Of a stretch of 64,000 nucleotides of DNA, positions 25,084-33,438 are shown piece by piece. Both the position numbers and the translations under genes were made by a program. The DNA comes from Stappia sp. BW2 (lineage in GTDB: Bacteria; Pseudomonadota; Alphaproteobacteria; Rhizobiales; Stappiaceae). A model generated the notes under the pieces. It had not been told where the DNA came from, did not search any database, and worked only from the letters and a program-made list of their open reading frames with translations. The first letter of the stretch is position 1. Every line of letters starts with the position of its first letter. The DNA lies in NCBI RefSeq assembly GCF_008107695.1, contig NZ_VIRG01000070.1, positions 558,001-622,000 of the forward strand, given 5' to 3'.

Positions 25084-25206
25084 CCCACGCAACGTCATCC
25101 TGAAGAAGACCGTCAGGTCCGTCTCGAAGGATGGCGGCACACCTAGGTGCAGGTGGCCAATCCTTCGAGACAGTGCTTCGTGTTTCCTCAGGATAAGGTT
25201 GGGGGA
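25084..25206. repeat. Intergenic palindromic mosaic element
   Basis: This is a nested imperfect palindrome. The outer arms are CCCACGCAACGTCATCCTGA and TCAGGATAAGGTTGGGGG. The inner arms are GTCTCGAAGGATGG (25121-25134) and CCAATCCTTCGAGAC (25157-25171). Elements of this sort, with GTCTCGAAGGAT and TCCTCAGGAT arms, are common intergenic repeats in Rhizobiales genomes. It lies just past the dksA terminator and before the end of cpdB. Confidence 0.75.
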
Positions 25207-25245
25207 CGCTTGCTCGTTAAAGCAGGCTGACCTCAGCCGCGAACG

Positions 25246-27228
25246 TCAGAGCGTGATCCGGTAACGGGCAAAGCCATCTGCGCCGTCGCCGGCCGGTTCG
25301 ATCTTGACCCCTTCTACCGATGCGGCGTGTTCCGTGCCGCCGGGGCCGGTTTCAAACAGAACGGTGGTGTCGGGCATCGGCTTGAAAGACCAGTTGGCAT
25401 CTGCTGACGGGTTGATGGTGCCCTGTTCGACGATGTAGCGGACCAGAACGTCGCGGTTGGTGTCCGGGCCAACAAATATGACGACGTCGTCGTTGATACC
25501 GGGGAAATTGCCGCCGCCGCCTGCGCGGTAGTTGTTGGTCGCAACAACGAAGGTGGCTTCCGGGTCGAGCGGAGCGCCATCAAACTGCAGATTGACGATG
25601 CGGTTGGCGTCCGGATTGATCACTTCGCCCTTGGAGTCATATTTCGACGGCTGGCTCAGATCGATCTGATAGGTGACGCCGTCGATCACATCGAAATTGT
25701 AACTCGGAAACTCCGGGTTGATCAGCGTCTGGTCGGTCTTGCCCGGCTCGATTTGCTGGAAAATGCCGGCAGAACGTTCCAGCCATTCCTTCACCGTGCT
25801 GCCCTTGATGGCGACCGCGCGTACGGTGTTCGGATAAAGATAGAGATCGGCCACGTTCTTGATGGCGACATTGCCGACCGGAACGTCGGTGTAATAGTCC
25901 GGGCCGCCACGGCCACCGGCCTTGAAAGGGGCGGCGGCGGAGAGCACTGGCAGGCCCTCCCATTCGGTGCCCTTCAGCATCTGCTCAATGTACCAGATCT
26001 GAGCCTTTGACACGATCTGGACGCTCGGATCGTCAGCCACCAGGGCAAAGTAGGAATGCAAGGGGGCGGACGTCTTGCCGACGGGGCGGCGGACATAGGC
26101 AAGGGTTGCCTCATGGTCTTCCTGCACTGCGTCGAGCACATCCTGCTGGCTCTCCACCAGCGGCGTGACGGTGCGGCCTTCCTTTTCGTAGATCGGGCGG
26201 GCTTCGGTCATGAAATTGGCAACACGCCAGCCGTTACCGTCGCGCTCGATCATCAGGTCGATGACGCCCAGATGCGATCCCCAGAAACCGCCCATGGCGG
26301 CGGGTTTGCCGAACAGAGTGCCTTTTTCGCTGTCGACACCCGGCAGGCCCTCATATTGAGGACCGGGGAAAACCAGATGCTGGTGACCGGTAAAGACGGC
26401 GTCGATGCCGTCGACACCGGCAAGGTGCAGCGAGGCGTTTTCCATGCCTTCGGAAAAATCGTTGGCGTCGATCCCCGAGTGGGAGAGGGCGATCACAAGG
26501 TCGCAGCCCTGTTCGCGCATTTCCGGGACGAAGGCCTTGGCGGTCTCAACAATGTCGCGCGCATTGGCGTTGCCTTCCAGATGGCGGCGGTCCCAGTTCA
26601 TGATCTGTGGCGGCACAAAGCCGATGAAGCCGATCTTGATCGGATAGGTCTGTCCTGCACCATCCGTGACCTGCTTTTCGACGATCACATAGGGCTTCAA
26701 AAACAGGGTGTCGTCCCGCGGATTGCCCGCAAGCGTGCTTCCCTTGACGAGGTTTGCGCACACAACGGGGAAATTGGCGCCGGCCAGCACTTTCATCATG
26801 AAGTCCAGGCCGTAGTTGAATTCATGGTTGCCGAGCGTTGCCGCGTCGAAATCGAGAACGTTCATGCCCTTGATCACGGGGTGCAGGTCGCCCTCGTGCA
26901 TGCCGCGTTCATAGGCGACATAGTCCCCCATCGGGTTGCCCTGCAGGAAGTCGCCATTGTCCACCAGAACGGAATTGGTCGCTTCATTCCGGATATCGCG
27001 GATCAGGGTGGCTGTGCGGGCAAGGCCTGCGGTATCGACCGGTTTGTCGCTGTAATAGTCGTAAGGAAACACATGGACGTGGAGGTCCGTGGTTTCCATC
27101 AGACGAAGGTGCGCCGTGCCTTCCTTGGCCAGAACGGAATAGGGGTGAAGCGCAGCCGTGAAGCCTGTTGCCGCTGCGCCCATCAGGAGCGTGCGCCGCG
27201 AGATCGAAAAGTCTTTGAGAGTGGACAT
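25246..27228 (-). CDS. cpdB: 2',3'-cyclic-nucleotide 2'-phosphodiesterase / 3'-nucleotidase
   Basis: The product has 660 residues. A Tat-type signal ([14 protein letters not shown]) points to folded export to the periplasm. The calcineurin-like metal motifs are in order: [40 protein letters not shown] and FTGHQH. The C-terminal half is the 5'-nucleotidase substrate domain. The enzyme salvages phosphate from 2',3'-cyclic nucleotides and 3'-nucleotides. Size and motif set are normal for CpdB. It stands alone with a 208-base spacer upstream. Confidence 0.93.
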   Translation of the reverse strand: MSTLKDFSISRRTLLMGAAATGFTAALHPYSVLAKEGTAHLRLMETTDLHVHVFPYDYYSDKPVDTAGLARTATLIRDIRNEATNSVLVDNGDFLQGNPMGDYVAYERGMHEGDLHPVIKGMNVLDFDAATLGNHEFNYGLDFMMKVLAGANFPVVCANLVKGSTLAGNPRDDTLFLKPYVIVEKQVTDGAGQTYPIKIGFIGFVPPQIMNWDRRHLEGNANARDIVETAKAFVPEMREQGCDLVIALSHSGIDANDFSEGMENASLHLAGVDGIDAVFTGHQHLVFPGPQYEGLPGVDSEKGTLFGKPAAMGGFWGSHLGVIDLMIERDGNGWRVANFMTEARPIYEKEGRTVTPLVESQQDVLDAVQEDHEATLAYVRRPVGKTSAPLHSYFALVADDPSVQIVSKAQIWYIEQMLKGTEWEGLPVLSAAAPFKAGGRGGPDYYTDVPVGNVAIKNVADLYLYPNTVRAVAIKGSTVKEWLERSAGIFQQIEPGKTDQTLINPEFPSYNFDVIDGVTYQIDLSQPSKYDSKGEVINPDANRIVNLQFDGAPLDPEATFVVATNNYRAGGGGNFPGINDDVVIFVGPDTNRDVLVRYIVEQGTINPSADANWSFKPMPDTTVLFETGPGGTEHAASVEGVKIEPAGDGADGFARYRITL

Positions 27229-27436
27229 GAGTTGGCTCCTGTTCGGCCGCTCAATGGTTGGTGTCGATGTTACCTGGCGAAACAGCGCAAAGACAGGCCG
27301 GCAGCCGCCCGTGCCAGCCGTGCGCCATGTGTTCGCAACTAACGGTATTGGTCCGCAAGAGTGTCACATGTATGACAGGAATTGCTGCCCGGAACGGCAG
27401 TTTTGTCAAGCTGGATCGTCTGCGGTCAATGCAGGC

Positions 27437-28243
27437 TCATTCGCTGATCTGTTCAGCCATGACCGAGATCGTTTCCACATAGACGCTGGCTTTGTTCCAT
27501 TGTTTGAGAACCTTGTAGTTGGCCGTGCCCGGGCCCCAGCCCTGGCCGCGGCGCCAACCTTTTTTTGCCAGGTAATTGGCCGTGGAGGCCAGTACGTCCG
27601 GAATGGACCGGATCAGATCCTTGCGGCCATCGCGGTCATAGTCGACTGCATAGCGGACATAACTGGTTGCCAGAAACTGGGTCTGCCCGAGTTCTCCTGC
27701 CCATGCCCCCTTCATTTCTGCCGGCTGCATGTCCCGTCTTTGAACGATCGTCAGCGCGGCGACCAGCTCCTCGGTGAAGAAAGCCGACCGACGGCAATCG
27801 TAGGCGAGCGTTGCGAGAGAGCGAAGAACCGGCATGTTGCCGGAGAAACTGCCGTAGTTGGTTTCAAGGCCCCAGATCGACAGGATGATGGGGGCGGGCA
27901 CACCGTATTTCTTTTCGATGCCCCGGAACATACGGGCGTAGGTCTTGCCGAGTTGCTTGCCACGCCGGATCATCGCGTTGTTGACCCGCTTGGCATAGAA
28001 CTGTTTGAAGCTGAGCTTGAAGGATTTCTGGTTCCGGTCGAGCGAAATGACCTTCTTGTTGTATTTCACGTTCTTGAGAGCCGATTCCACGACCCTTTTC
28101 TTGAGGCCGTAGCTTTGAGAATTTGCAATGAAAGCCTGTTTCCAGGCGTCAAAACCGCCCGGGCCGTTGCCGCATGAGGCACTCCAGGCGGAAGGGGCGG
28201 ACAGAAGAACAAAACCAAAGACGACTGCTGAAAGGAGGCGCAT
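27437..28243 (-). CDS. Lytic murein transglycosylase, MltB/SltB family
   Basis: The product is 268 residues from ATG 28243 (GCGGGGA upstream) with a signal peptide ending near PSAWSA. The catalytic core is present: IILSIWGLETNYGSFSG with the catalytic glutamate, GELGQTQFLATSYVRYAVDYDRDGRKDL, and a conserved Trp-rich end (GWRRGQGWGPG). The enzyme cleaves the MurNAc-GlcNAc bond in the periplasm. It lacks a C-terminal peptidoglycan-binding domain, so it is a short form. Because flgJ here has no muramidase domain, a separate enzyme is needed for rod penetration; whether it is this one is open. Confidence 0.88.
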   Translation of the reverse strand: MRLLSAVVFGFVLLSAPSAWSASCGNGPGGFDAWKQAFIANSQSYGLKKRVVESALKNVKYNKKVISLDRNQKSFKLSFKQFYAKRVNNAMIRRGKQLGKTYARMFRGIEKKYGVPAPIILSIWGLETNYGSFSGNMPVLRSLATLAYDCRRSAFFTEELVAALTIVQRRDMQPAEMKGAWAGELGQTQFLATSYVRYAVDYDRDGRKDLIRSIPDVLASTANYLAKKGWRRGQGWGPGTANYKVLKQWNKASVYVETISVMAEQISE

Positions 28244-28375
28244 CGAATCCCCGCTGGGCCAATATAAGATAATCACCATTCTATCCGAAAAAGCGGTAGC
28301 GTCATCGGGCAGATAGAGGAAAAAGAGATCTATCGGAGGACAAACCCGGCCCCGTCTTTTCCCGTCGCCGGAAAA

Positions 28376-29140
28376 TCACGGCTCGTGCCGGATGAAGGGG
28401 GTGTAAGAGGGGGCGTCGGGGTGAAGGGTTCCGTCCCGGTCGAAGTCGCTGTCGGCATTGAATGCGATTTTCGGCAGAGTTTCGAACCTGGCGATTGTGT
28501 CCCGGTGGTGGTCGAGCTCGTTTTGAAGGCGCGTTTCCAGATCTTCCTTTGCCGCGCCTTTGTGATAGCCGTGAACACCGTGAACGATCCGGGGTACCAG
28601 AACGCTGAAACCCAGATAGCGCAGCGTATAGGCCATCGGCCAAAGCAGCATCTGAATGTCGCCTTCCTTGCCGTTGTGGGCACTTTCGCTCGCCCTGGAG
28701 CCCGTAGTGACGCAGAAAAGCGCAGGTTTGCCCCGGAAGTGGCCGGTATCGAAGCGATTGGACGTATCGTGCAGGCCGCCGTTGGTCAGAACACGCTCGC
28801 ACCAGCCTTTCAAAATGGCAGGGGGCGCGAACCACCAGACCGGAAAATGAAACACGATCCGGTCGGCCCTGCGCAGCTTTTCGATTTCGTGCCCGACAAT
28901 CGCCGGAAGATTACCGGCCGTGGAGGCGGCCTCCTGGGTTTTCAGGACGTCGTAGGGATCGCTGACGATGTCTGCAGCATAATGCTCCGCCCGTTCCGCC
29001 GGATCGAAACCGAGCTGGTAGAGGTCTGACCAAAGAACCTCGCCACCTTCAGACAGGCATGCCGCTTCGGTGGCGTGCGCCCAGGCGGCGTTGAAGGAGG
29101 TATGCGCAGGATGGGCAAGAACGATCAGGGTTGTGGTCAC
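28376..29140 (-). CDS. NAD(P)H-dependent flavodoxin-fold oxidoreductase (NQO1/MdaB-like)
   Basis: The 254-residue product has a flavodoxin-like fold. TLIVLAHPAHTSFNAAW is the FMN/FAD phosphate loop of the NAD(P)H:quinone reductase family, RIVFHFPVWWFAPPAILKGWCERVL is the flavin-binding WW segment, and a TTGSRASES loop follows. The family reduces quinones or related electrophiles by two-electron transfer in the cytoplasm. It stands between the transglycosylase and flgH with no sign of coupling. Confidence 0.85.
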   Translation of the reverse strand: MTTTLIVLAHPAHTSFNAAWAHATEAACLSEGGEVLWSDLYQLGFDPAERAEHYAADIVSDPYDVLKTQEAASTAGNLPAIVGHEIEKLRRADRIVFHFPVWWFAPPAILKGWCERVLTNGGLHDTSNRFDTGHFRGKPALFCVTTGSRASESAHNGKEGDIQMLLWPMAYTLRYLGFSVLVPRIVHGVHGYHKGAAKEDLETRLQNELDHHRDTIARFETLPKIAFNADSDFDRDGTLHPDAPSYTPFIRHEP

Positions 29141-29216
29141 GCGGTCGGACCTTCCGGGTGGAACAGCAAATCACACAAGGCTTTTGTAACTGGTCTGTTC
29201 CGGTCTGAAAATGAGA

Positions 29217-29254
29217 ACGGGCACGATGCTCGGGGAGCGAGACATCGTGCCCGT
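29217..29254 (-). terminator. Hairpin downstream of flgH
   Basis: A perfect 12-bp stem (ACGGGCACGATG / CATCGTGCCCGT) encloses a 14-base loop. Read leftward the tail is only partly T-rich (TCTCATTTTC). It probably ends the flgF-flgG-flgA-flgH transcript. Confidence 0.7.
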
Positions 29255-29325
29255 CATCAGCCGGTCCGGTGGCGCTTCTAGAACACGCCGCCGGCTTCGG
29301 CCGGGGGACTGATAAAGGCTGGGGA

Positions 29326-30075
29326 TCAGAACGGCAGCAGGATATCCAGGACCTGGTTGCCGACCCGGGGCTGCTGGACGTCGGTAATCTGGCCACGGCC
29401 GCCATACCCGATCCGCGCTTCCGCGATCTGCTCGCTGGCGATGCGGTTGTCGGATGTGATGTCCTCTGGTCTGACGATACCGGCGACGATCAGTTCGCGG
29501 ACTTCGAAGTTCACGCGCACTTCCTGCCGACCTTCGATCACCATGTTGCCGTTCGGCAGAACCTGGGTCACCACGGCGGCGACTGTGGTCTGCAGGGTTT
29601 CGTTGCGGTCGACACTTCCGTCGCCGGAGAAGCTGGAGTCGCTGTTGACGTTGGCCAGATCGCTGGCAGCCGTACTTGCCGGCAGGAAGATGGTGTCGAT
29701 CGCGGTGCCGAGAGCGCCGCCGACGCCTGCGCCGCTGGTTTCGCTGCGTTTGCGCTCTGTCTTGTTCTCGATCTCGGCCTGGTCATCGATGGTCACGACA
29801 ACAGTCAGGATATCGCCGACCTGGCTGGCGCGCTGATCCCTGAAGAAGGCGCGACTGCCGGACTGCCATAGGGAGTTCGGATTGTAATGGGCCTGCTGCG
29901 GTTCGGGCATGGGCATCTGCACCGGCCGGTAACCCGGAGTGGTGGTCGGATCCTGAATGGCATTCAGGGCTGGCTGCTGGCCGACATTCGCAAGTTTGTC
30001 GGCAGTGCCGCAGCCTGCAGCGAGGGTGGAAAGGGCGATGCTTGCCAGCAGGTGTCTGGGAAAGGTGCTCAGCAT
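29326..30075 (-). CDS. flgH: Flagellar L-ring lipoprotein FlgH
   Basis: The 249-residue product has a lipobox LAAGC at the end of its signal peptide, so it is an outer-membrane lipoprotein. NSLWQSGSRAFFRDQRASQVGDILTVVVTIDDQAEIEN and the C-terminal IGYGGRGQI...QVLDILLPF are family signatures. It forms the ring where the rod crosses the outer membrane. Its ATG begins one base after the flgA stop. It is the last gene of the flgFGAH group. Confidence 0.95.
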   Translation of the reverse strand: MLSTFPRHLLASIALSTLAAGCGTADKLANVGQQPALNAIQDPTTTPGYRPVQMPMPEPQQAHYNPNSLWQSGSRAFFRDQRASQVGDILTVVVTIDDQAEIENKTERKRSETSGAGVGGALGTAIDTIFLPASTAASDLANVNSDSSFSGDGSVDRNETLQTTVAAVVTQVLPNGNMVIEGRQEVRVNFEVRELIVAGIVRPEDITSDNRIASEQIAEARIGYGGRGQITDVQQPRVGNQVLDILLPF

Positions 30076-30076
30076 T

Positions 30077-31072
30077 TTATTTTTTCTCGCTGTTCAAGCT
30101 TGCAACAATTGGATTGGCGGCGTGAACGCGGACCTGGCCGCGGGAGGTAATCATCGCGGGCACGATGCGCCGCGACTGCAGGTTCATGACATCGATCACG
30201 TCGCCCTTGGCGCCATGATCCATGGCCTGCGCCCGAGAGGTCAGCTTCATGCCCGGCATGACGTAGGTCACGGTGATCTTCTCACCGCGCTCGATCAGGA
30301 TCGGGCGCTGAAGGTCGTTGCGAGACAGGGGGGCATTTGCGCGCAAGGTGGAGCGGGCCTGCTTGCCGACGATGTCTTCGTACTCGGTGAGGGCGCCTGC
30401 AGGAACCTTGGTGCGTGCCTGGCGAACGATGTTCACGTCTTCTTCGCGGACAATGTCGCCCCGGCGCACGGGCTGCACCAGAACCAGCACATCGACCATC
30501 TCGGTGGCAACGCCGCTCAAGGTCAGAGGCTCGGTGCCGACTTCGACAGCCACGGTTGCCTGGATCGTGAAGCGGCCGCTCGACTTGTTCCACTCAACAC
30601 GGTCAATCCGGATCGGATCGTGCACCTTGGGGTCGGCGAGAACCTCATCAGGTGCCTGCAGCAGGCGGATATCCAGGCGCTCGGCATCGAGGCCGGCATT
30701 GCGCTCCGCCAGGGCCTGGCGGGCAAGCCCGGCGAGCTGGTCATGGTTCAGCCGTGTTGCACCCCGATGGACAACAACTGTTCTCAGGCCGTCGGTGCCT
30801 GCCGTTTCCAGTCCGGCGGCCCGGGCCCGCTCGGCGACGACATCCGCCGGCACATTGCCGGAAGTCCCCATGTCCGGAGACCGGAACAAAGGCTTGGAAG
30901 CCAGCAACCCGGCGTTTGAGTAGAAGTCGCCAACGGTCACGATGTCCGACAGGGTCATGACCTGCGACCGCAGGACCGGCTTTTCGTCCGCCTTGTTACC
31001 GGCCTGGGCCGGCAGGGAGAGGAAGCCCGCCAGCAGCAGTCCGGATACGGCTTTCAGCAGATGTCTCATCAT
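30077..31072 (-). CDS. flgA: P-ring assembly chaperone FlgA
   Basis: The 331-residue product has a signal peptide (LLLAGFLSLPAQA) and a long N-terminal extension. A C-terminal SAF-like and FlgA domain follows: PVRRGDIVREEDVN, GKQARSTLRANAPLSRNDL, RGEKITVTYVMPGMKLTSRAQAMDHGAKGD. FlgA is periplasmic and helps FlgI form the P ring. It is longer than enteric FlgA (about 220 residues), as often seen in this class. It lies 17 bases after flgG and 1 base before flgH. Confidence 0.92.
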   Translation of the reverse strand: MMRHLLKAVSGLLLAGFLSLPAQAGNKADEKPVLRSQVMTLSDIVTVGDFYSNAGLLASKPLFRSPDMGTSGNVPADVVAERARAAGLETAGTDGLRTVVVHRGATRLNHDQLAGLARQALAERNAGLDAERLDIRLLQAPDEVLADPKVHDPIRIDRVEWNKSSGRFTIQATVAVEVGTEPLTLSGVATEMVDVLVLVQPVRRGDIVREEDVNIVRQARTKVPAGALTEYEDIVGKQARSTLRANAPLSRNDLQRPILIERGEKITVTYVMPGMKLTSRAQAMDHGAKGDVIDVMNLQSRRIVPAMITSRGQVRVHAANPIVASLNSEKK

Positions 31073-31089
31073 CGTCTCAAGCCTCGGTC

Positions 31090-31872
31090 TTAGCGGAGGT
31101 TCGTGGTGGTGGAATACATCTCGTCGGCGGCCTGGATGATCTGTGAGTTCATCTCGTAGGCGCGCTGGGCGGAAATCAGGTCTGCGATTTCCGTCACTGC
31201 ATCCACATTGGCCATTTCAAGAAAATACTGCTGCACCGTGCCGTAGCTCTCGTCACCCGGATTGCTCGTTTCCGGGGCGCCGCTGGCGTCGGTTTCCAGG
31301 TAAAGGTTGTCGCCGATGGCTTCGAGGCCGGCCTTGTTGACGAAGCGGGCAAGCTGGATTTGACCGAGCTGCACCGTGTTCCCGGCCTGGTCGACACCCT
31401 GGACGACACCGGTGTTTGAAATGGTGACGTCCTTCACCGCTTGTGGAATGTTGATGCCCGGATTGACGGTATAGCCGTCAATGGTCACGAGCTGCCCGTT
31501 GGCATCGCGCTCGAACGAACCGTCGCGGGTGTAAGCTGTCCCCCCATCGGGCATGTCGATCTGGAAGAAGCCTTCTCCGCGGATGGCAACATCCAGTTCC
31601 TTGCCGGTCTGTTCGAGAGAGCCCTGGGACATGATACGGCCGGTGGCCGCGATCTTGACGCCGGACCCGATCTGGATGCCGGTCGGGACGATGGTGCCGG
31701 TATCGGATGTTTCCGTGCCCATGCGCCGAAGGTTCTGGTAGAGCAGGTCCTGGAAGTCGGCGCGCTGTTTCTTGAAGCCCGTCGTCCGCATGTTGGCGAC
31801 GTTGTTCGAAATAACTTCGACGTTCAGTTCCTGGGCCTTCATGCCGGTTGCGGCGATGTGAAGTGCTTTCAT
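31090..31872 (-). CDS. flgG: Distal rod protein FlgG
   Basis: The 260-residue product has the standard FlgG length. The N-terminus has NVEVISNNVANMRTTGFKKQRADFQDLLYQN, IRGEGFFQIDMPDGGTAYTRDGSF is the core, and the C-terminus is SAQRAYEMNSQIIQAADEMYSTTTNLR. It polymerises in the periplasm as the distal rod through P and L rings. It follows flgF after 22 bases and precedes flgA by 17. Confidence 0.97.
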   Translation of the reverse strand: MKALHIAATGMKAQELNVEVISNNVANMRTTGFKKQRADFQDLLYQNLRRMGTETSDTGTIVPTGIQIGSGVKIAATGRIMSQGSLEQTGKELDVAIRGEGFFQIDMPDGGTAYTRDGSFERDANGQLVTIDGYTVNPGINIPQAVKDVTISNTGVVQGVDQAGNTVQLGQIQLARFVNKAGLEAIGDNLYLETDASGAPETSNPGDESYGTVQQYFLEMANVDAVTEIADLISAQRAYEMNSQIIQAADEMYSTTTNLR

Positions 31873-31894
31873 GGTCGTGATCCCTTAGAGGCTC

Positions 31895-32635
31895 TTAGGC
31901 CTGCAGTTTGCCGAGGGTCGAGATCGCCTGCCGGCGCAACTCATCCAGGTCTTTCACCATTTTGGATGTGGAGTCGTAAGCGCGCGTCACTTCGATGAGG
32001 CGCGTGACTTCGGTGATGCCGTAGACGTTGGATCCTTCCACGGCGCCCTGCACCAGACGCACTTCCTGGGCCGGTATCGGGTTTTCACCCTTGAACATCG
32101 TGTTACCGATCTTCTCCAGCGTCCGGGGATCCTCGAAATCAACGACCTTGATGCGGCCGCGAATGCCCAGACGGGTGGAGATCGTGCCGTCCTGGGCTAT
32201 CTCGACGCGGCCGTCCTCGGCACGAAAAGTGATTGGACCGGCTTCGGTCATGACCGGACTGCCGTCTGCGGAGATCAACTGGCCGGTTGCATCGAGCTTG
32301 AATGCGCCGCTGCGCGTATAGGCTTCGGTGCCGTCTGGCATTTGCACGGCGAAAAAACCCTCGCTGTTGAGGGCCAGATCGAATTCGTTTCCGGTCATAT
32401 GGACCGGACCGTCCGTGAAGTCGGTCCGAGTCGTGAACATGTCGACATAGGAAATGGCGCGGTCCTGCGGCTCAAAGGCCGAGCCGTCCGCCACCGGCAT
32501 GATGTATTCCGCGAAATGCAGATTCTGCGATTTGAACCCGGACGTATTGATGTTCGCCATGTTGTTGGCGATCACGTCCAGATGGTTCCGCAGGATCGAT
32601 TGCCTTGATAAGGCAACTAGTTGAGCGTTCTCCAT
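31895..32635 (-). CDS. flgF: Proximal rod protein FlgF
   Basis: The 246-residue product has a rod-type N-terminus (LVALSRQSILRNHLDVIANNMANINTSGFKSQ), core LNSEGFFAVQMPDGTEAYTRSGAF, and C-terminus ending SKMVKDLDELRRQAISTLGK. It is the first gene of flgF-flgG-flgA-flgH, with a sigma-54 promoter 74 bases before the ATG. It forms the part of the rod just below FlgG. Confidence 0.96.
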   Translation of the reverse strand: MENAQLVALSRQSILRNHLDVIANNMANINTSGFKSQNLHFAEYIMPVADGSAFEPQDRAISYVDMFTTRTDFTDGPVHMTGNEFDLALNSEGFFAVQMPDGTEAYTRSGAFKLDATGQLISADGSPVMTEAGPITFRAEDGRVEIAQDGTISTRLGIRGRIKVVDFEDPRTLEKIGNTMFKGENPIPAQEVRLVQGAVEGSNVYGITEVTRLIEVTRAYDSTSKMVKDLDELRRQAISTLGKLQA

Positions 32636-32708
32636 AGTGAACGGTTCCCTTCGTGCTCCCCGATTGAGCCGGCCAATCTCCCCAGATCCGCTGGCTCGTT
32701 AAGGTTAA

Positions 32709-32724
32709 TGCACGAGGCGTGCCA
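32709..32724 (-). promoter_or_regulatory. Sigma-54 promoter for flgF-flgG-flgA-flgH
   Basis: Read leftward, TGGCACGCCTCGTGCA has TGGCACG at -24, GC at -12 and exact GG-N10-GC spacing; TTGC is changed to GTGC. The distance to the flgF ATG (73 bases) is close to that in flgE and flgI. Confidence 0.75.
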
Positions 32725-32844
32725 GTTTTTAAATCCTTGGGAAATCTGGGTAAAAAGCAAATGGGGCGGGTGCATGCGGCAAGAGATTCCGGCAGAAGTT
32801 AACCACTTGGCAATTTTTGCCCGGTGACTCGCGTTAATGGGCCG

Positions 32845-32860
32845 GTAACCATTCGTTAAC
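32845..32860 (+). promoter_or_regulatory. CtrA-type box upstream of fliL
   Basis: GTAA-CCATTCG-TTAAC matches the CtrA core TTAA-N7-TTAAC with one mismatch and is followed by another TTAAC at 32863. It lies 58-73 bases before the fliL ATG. In Caulobacter the fliLM promoter is a CtrA-controlled class II promoter. Confidence 0.6.
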
Positions 32861-32917
32861 CATTAACACTTTAGTAATAAATAAGCGCGCGCGAGCGCCT
32901 GCGGATCGGAGTGCGGA

Positions 32918-33430
32918 ATGACTGATGAAAATGCCGCAGCCGGAGAAGACGGCGAGGACGGAGCTGAAGCTGGTGGCGGTGGCCGCAAGAAGAAGCTGAT
33001 CCTTTTCGGCGGCATCGGTCTGGTGGTTCTGCTCGCAGCGGGCGGGGCGGGGTATTATTTTCTGATGGGATCTAGCGCGCCTGCGCCGGTTCCGGGAGAC
33101 CCCGAGGCGCCTCAGCAAGTGCAAAAGCCGGTGGTCTTCTACGATCTGCCGGAAATGACGGTGAATTTGGCGACGGAAGGGCGCACGACCTATCTCAAGG
33201 TCAGGATTGCCCTGGAAGTCGAAAACCGCGCGATGATCGATCAGATCCAGCCGTATCTGCCGAGGATCCTGGATGCGTTTCAGATCTATCTGCGTGAGCT
33301 TCGCCCTGCGGACCTGGAAGGGTCTGCCGGTTTGTTCCGCCTGAAGGAAGAATTGCTCAGGCGGATCAATCTGTCGGTCTATCCGGCGAAAGTTGAAGGG
33401 GTGCTGTTCAAGGAAATCCTTGTCCAGTGA
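32918..33430 (+). CDS. fliL: Flagellar basal-body protein FliL
   Basis: The 170-residue product has an acidic N-terminus, a basic stop RKKK, one transmembrane helix (about 26-50) and a periplasmic domain with PVVFYDLPEMTVNLATEGRTTYLKVRIALEVEN and a C-terminal SVYPAKVEGVLFKEILVQ. FliL surrounds the stator units at the inner membrane and affects torque and stator engagement. It heads the rightward fliL-fliM group and ends 8 bases before fliM. Confidence 0.95.
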   Translation: MTDENAAAGEDGEDGAEAGGGGRKKKLILFGGIGLVVLLAAGGAGYYFLMGSSAPAPVPGDPEAPQQVQKPVVFYDLPEMTVNLATEGRTTYLKVRIALEVENRAMIDQIQPYLPRILDAFQIYLRELRPADLEGSAGLFRLKEELLRRINLSVYPAKVEGVLFKEILVQ

Positions 33431-33438
33431 CTTTATAG

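Noticed and set aside
26056..27342. 428-codon plus-strand frame opposite cpdB
   Set aside because: It mirrors the cpdB codons and has no domain, while CpdB motifs are complete on the other strand.
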